Positions 63,781-64,000 of a stretch of DNA of 64,000 nucleotides are shown piece after piece (the first letter of the stretch is position 1; the number at the start of each line of letters is the position of its first letter). Position numbers and translations under genes: made by a program. The stretch is taken from positions 11,318 to 75,317 of the forward strand of contig JAEWKZ010000108.1 in assembly GCA_023393525.1 (NCBI GenBank), given 5' to 3'. Origin of the DNA: Pseudomonadota bacterium (GTDB lineage Bacteria > Desulfobacterota > Desulfovibrionia > Desulfovibrionales > Desulfomicrobiaceae). The notes below the pieces were generated by a model. The model did not search any database. It was not told the DNA's origin and saw only the letters and a list, made by a program, of their open reading frames with translations.

Positions 63781-64000
63781 ATGCCACTCTCGCCATCGAA
63801 CTTTAAAGATCCCCTTGACCTGTTGATGGGCGCTCCCATCGGCATCTTCACGTCCTCGCCCGAAGGCCGCTACCTGTCCGTGAATCCGGCCATGGCCCGG
63901 ATTTTCGGCTACGAATCGCCACAGGCTTTGATCGATGCTTCCTCGGAGACTGAATCGGACATGCCTGTCGACCCTGCCGGGGGAGACACGTTCCTGCGGC
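63781..64000 (+). CDS. PAS-domain sensor protein, 5' end only
   Basis: 73 residues to the window edge. DLLMGAPIGIFTSSPEGRYL then NPAMARIFGYESPQALIDA is a PAS domain start. What follows (kinase, GGDEF or other) lies outside. The ATG has no strong ribosome site (GGTG close by), so a later start is possible. A PAS-linked sensor kinase or cyclase is most likely. Confidence 0.8.
   Translation, partial: MPLSPSNFKDPLDLLMGAPIGIFTSSPEGRYLSVNPAMARIFGYESPQALIDASSETESDMPVDPAGGDTFLR

Overview
This GC-rich window of about 64 kb reads as a chromosome segment from a delta-proteobacterium (Desulfobacterota), most likely the order Desulfovibrionales. Evidence includes an adenylate kinase with the C-X5-H-X15-C-X2-C metal site at residues 129-154 described for Desulfovibrio gigas, a selenium yedE/yedF cluster, futalosine-pathway mqnA, fused ispDF and a Desulfovibrio-type GC palindrome. 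The genus is inference. No tRNA, rRNA, CRISPR array, insertion sequence or prophage was seen.

Layout. 1-5.6 kb (minus): ispDF-gltX-cysS, coupled by ATGA overlaps, behind RNase P RNA, a zinc-ribbon coiled-coil protein and a Nif3-like protein. 5.6-10.3 kb: a candidate small RNA, a lipoprotein, a Cache-PAS-GGDEF-hemerythrin protein, and terC behind a yybP-ykoY manganese riboswitch. 10.8-13.7 kb: selenium cluster (small Cys protein, YedE, YedF, DUF3343, YjeF-like). 14.4-18 kb: small zinc-ribbon membrane protein, hybrid histidine kinase, Hpt protein. 18.2-24.8 kb: HDAC-family deacylase with hydantoinase/oxoprolinase, inositol monophosphatase, two small proteins, mqnA, adk. 25.9-27.6 kb: small accessory patch with a GSU2403-type nucleotidyltransferase and a ParE toxin killed by an in-frame stop. 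27.8-34.7 kb: a YnjBCD-like ABC importer with a FAD oxidoreductase, nudC and a radical SAM protein. 34.8-38.9 kb: ACT protein and paaK behind a likely transcription attenuator; divergent rsfS-gpmI. 38.9-42 kb: a G14C27 tract, REP-like repeats, cupin, lipoprotein, RRM protein, EamA exporter. 42-47.4 kb: polar amino-acid ABC importer, ettA, ICMT-like methyltransferase.

47.6-61.9 kb is a phosphonate locus in two convergent blocks. The plus block is phnF (divergent) then phnGHIJKLM, a palindromic repeat cluster, phnN and a hexapeptide acyltransferase. The minus block is phnC-phnD-phnE-phnM2-DUF1045. PhnGHIJKLM and PhnN make the C-P lyase route to PRPP. PhnP is absent from the window; the DUF1045 2H phosphoesterase is a candidate to open the cyclic phosphate. 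phnE carries a one-base frameshift. A GTCTAKACAA motif precedes both phnG and phnC, suggesting one PhnF regulon. Between the blocks lies a scrap island: a nucleotidyltransferase pair, one intact and one truncated RelE/ParE toxin, and an OST-HTH fragment. The window ends with a pseudo-receiver/TPR protein and the start of a PAS protein.
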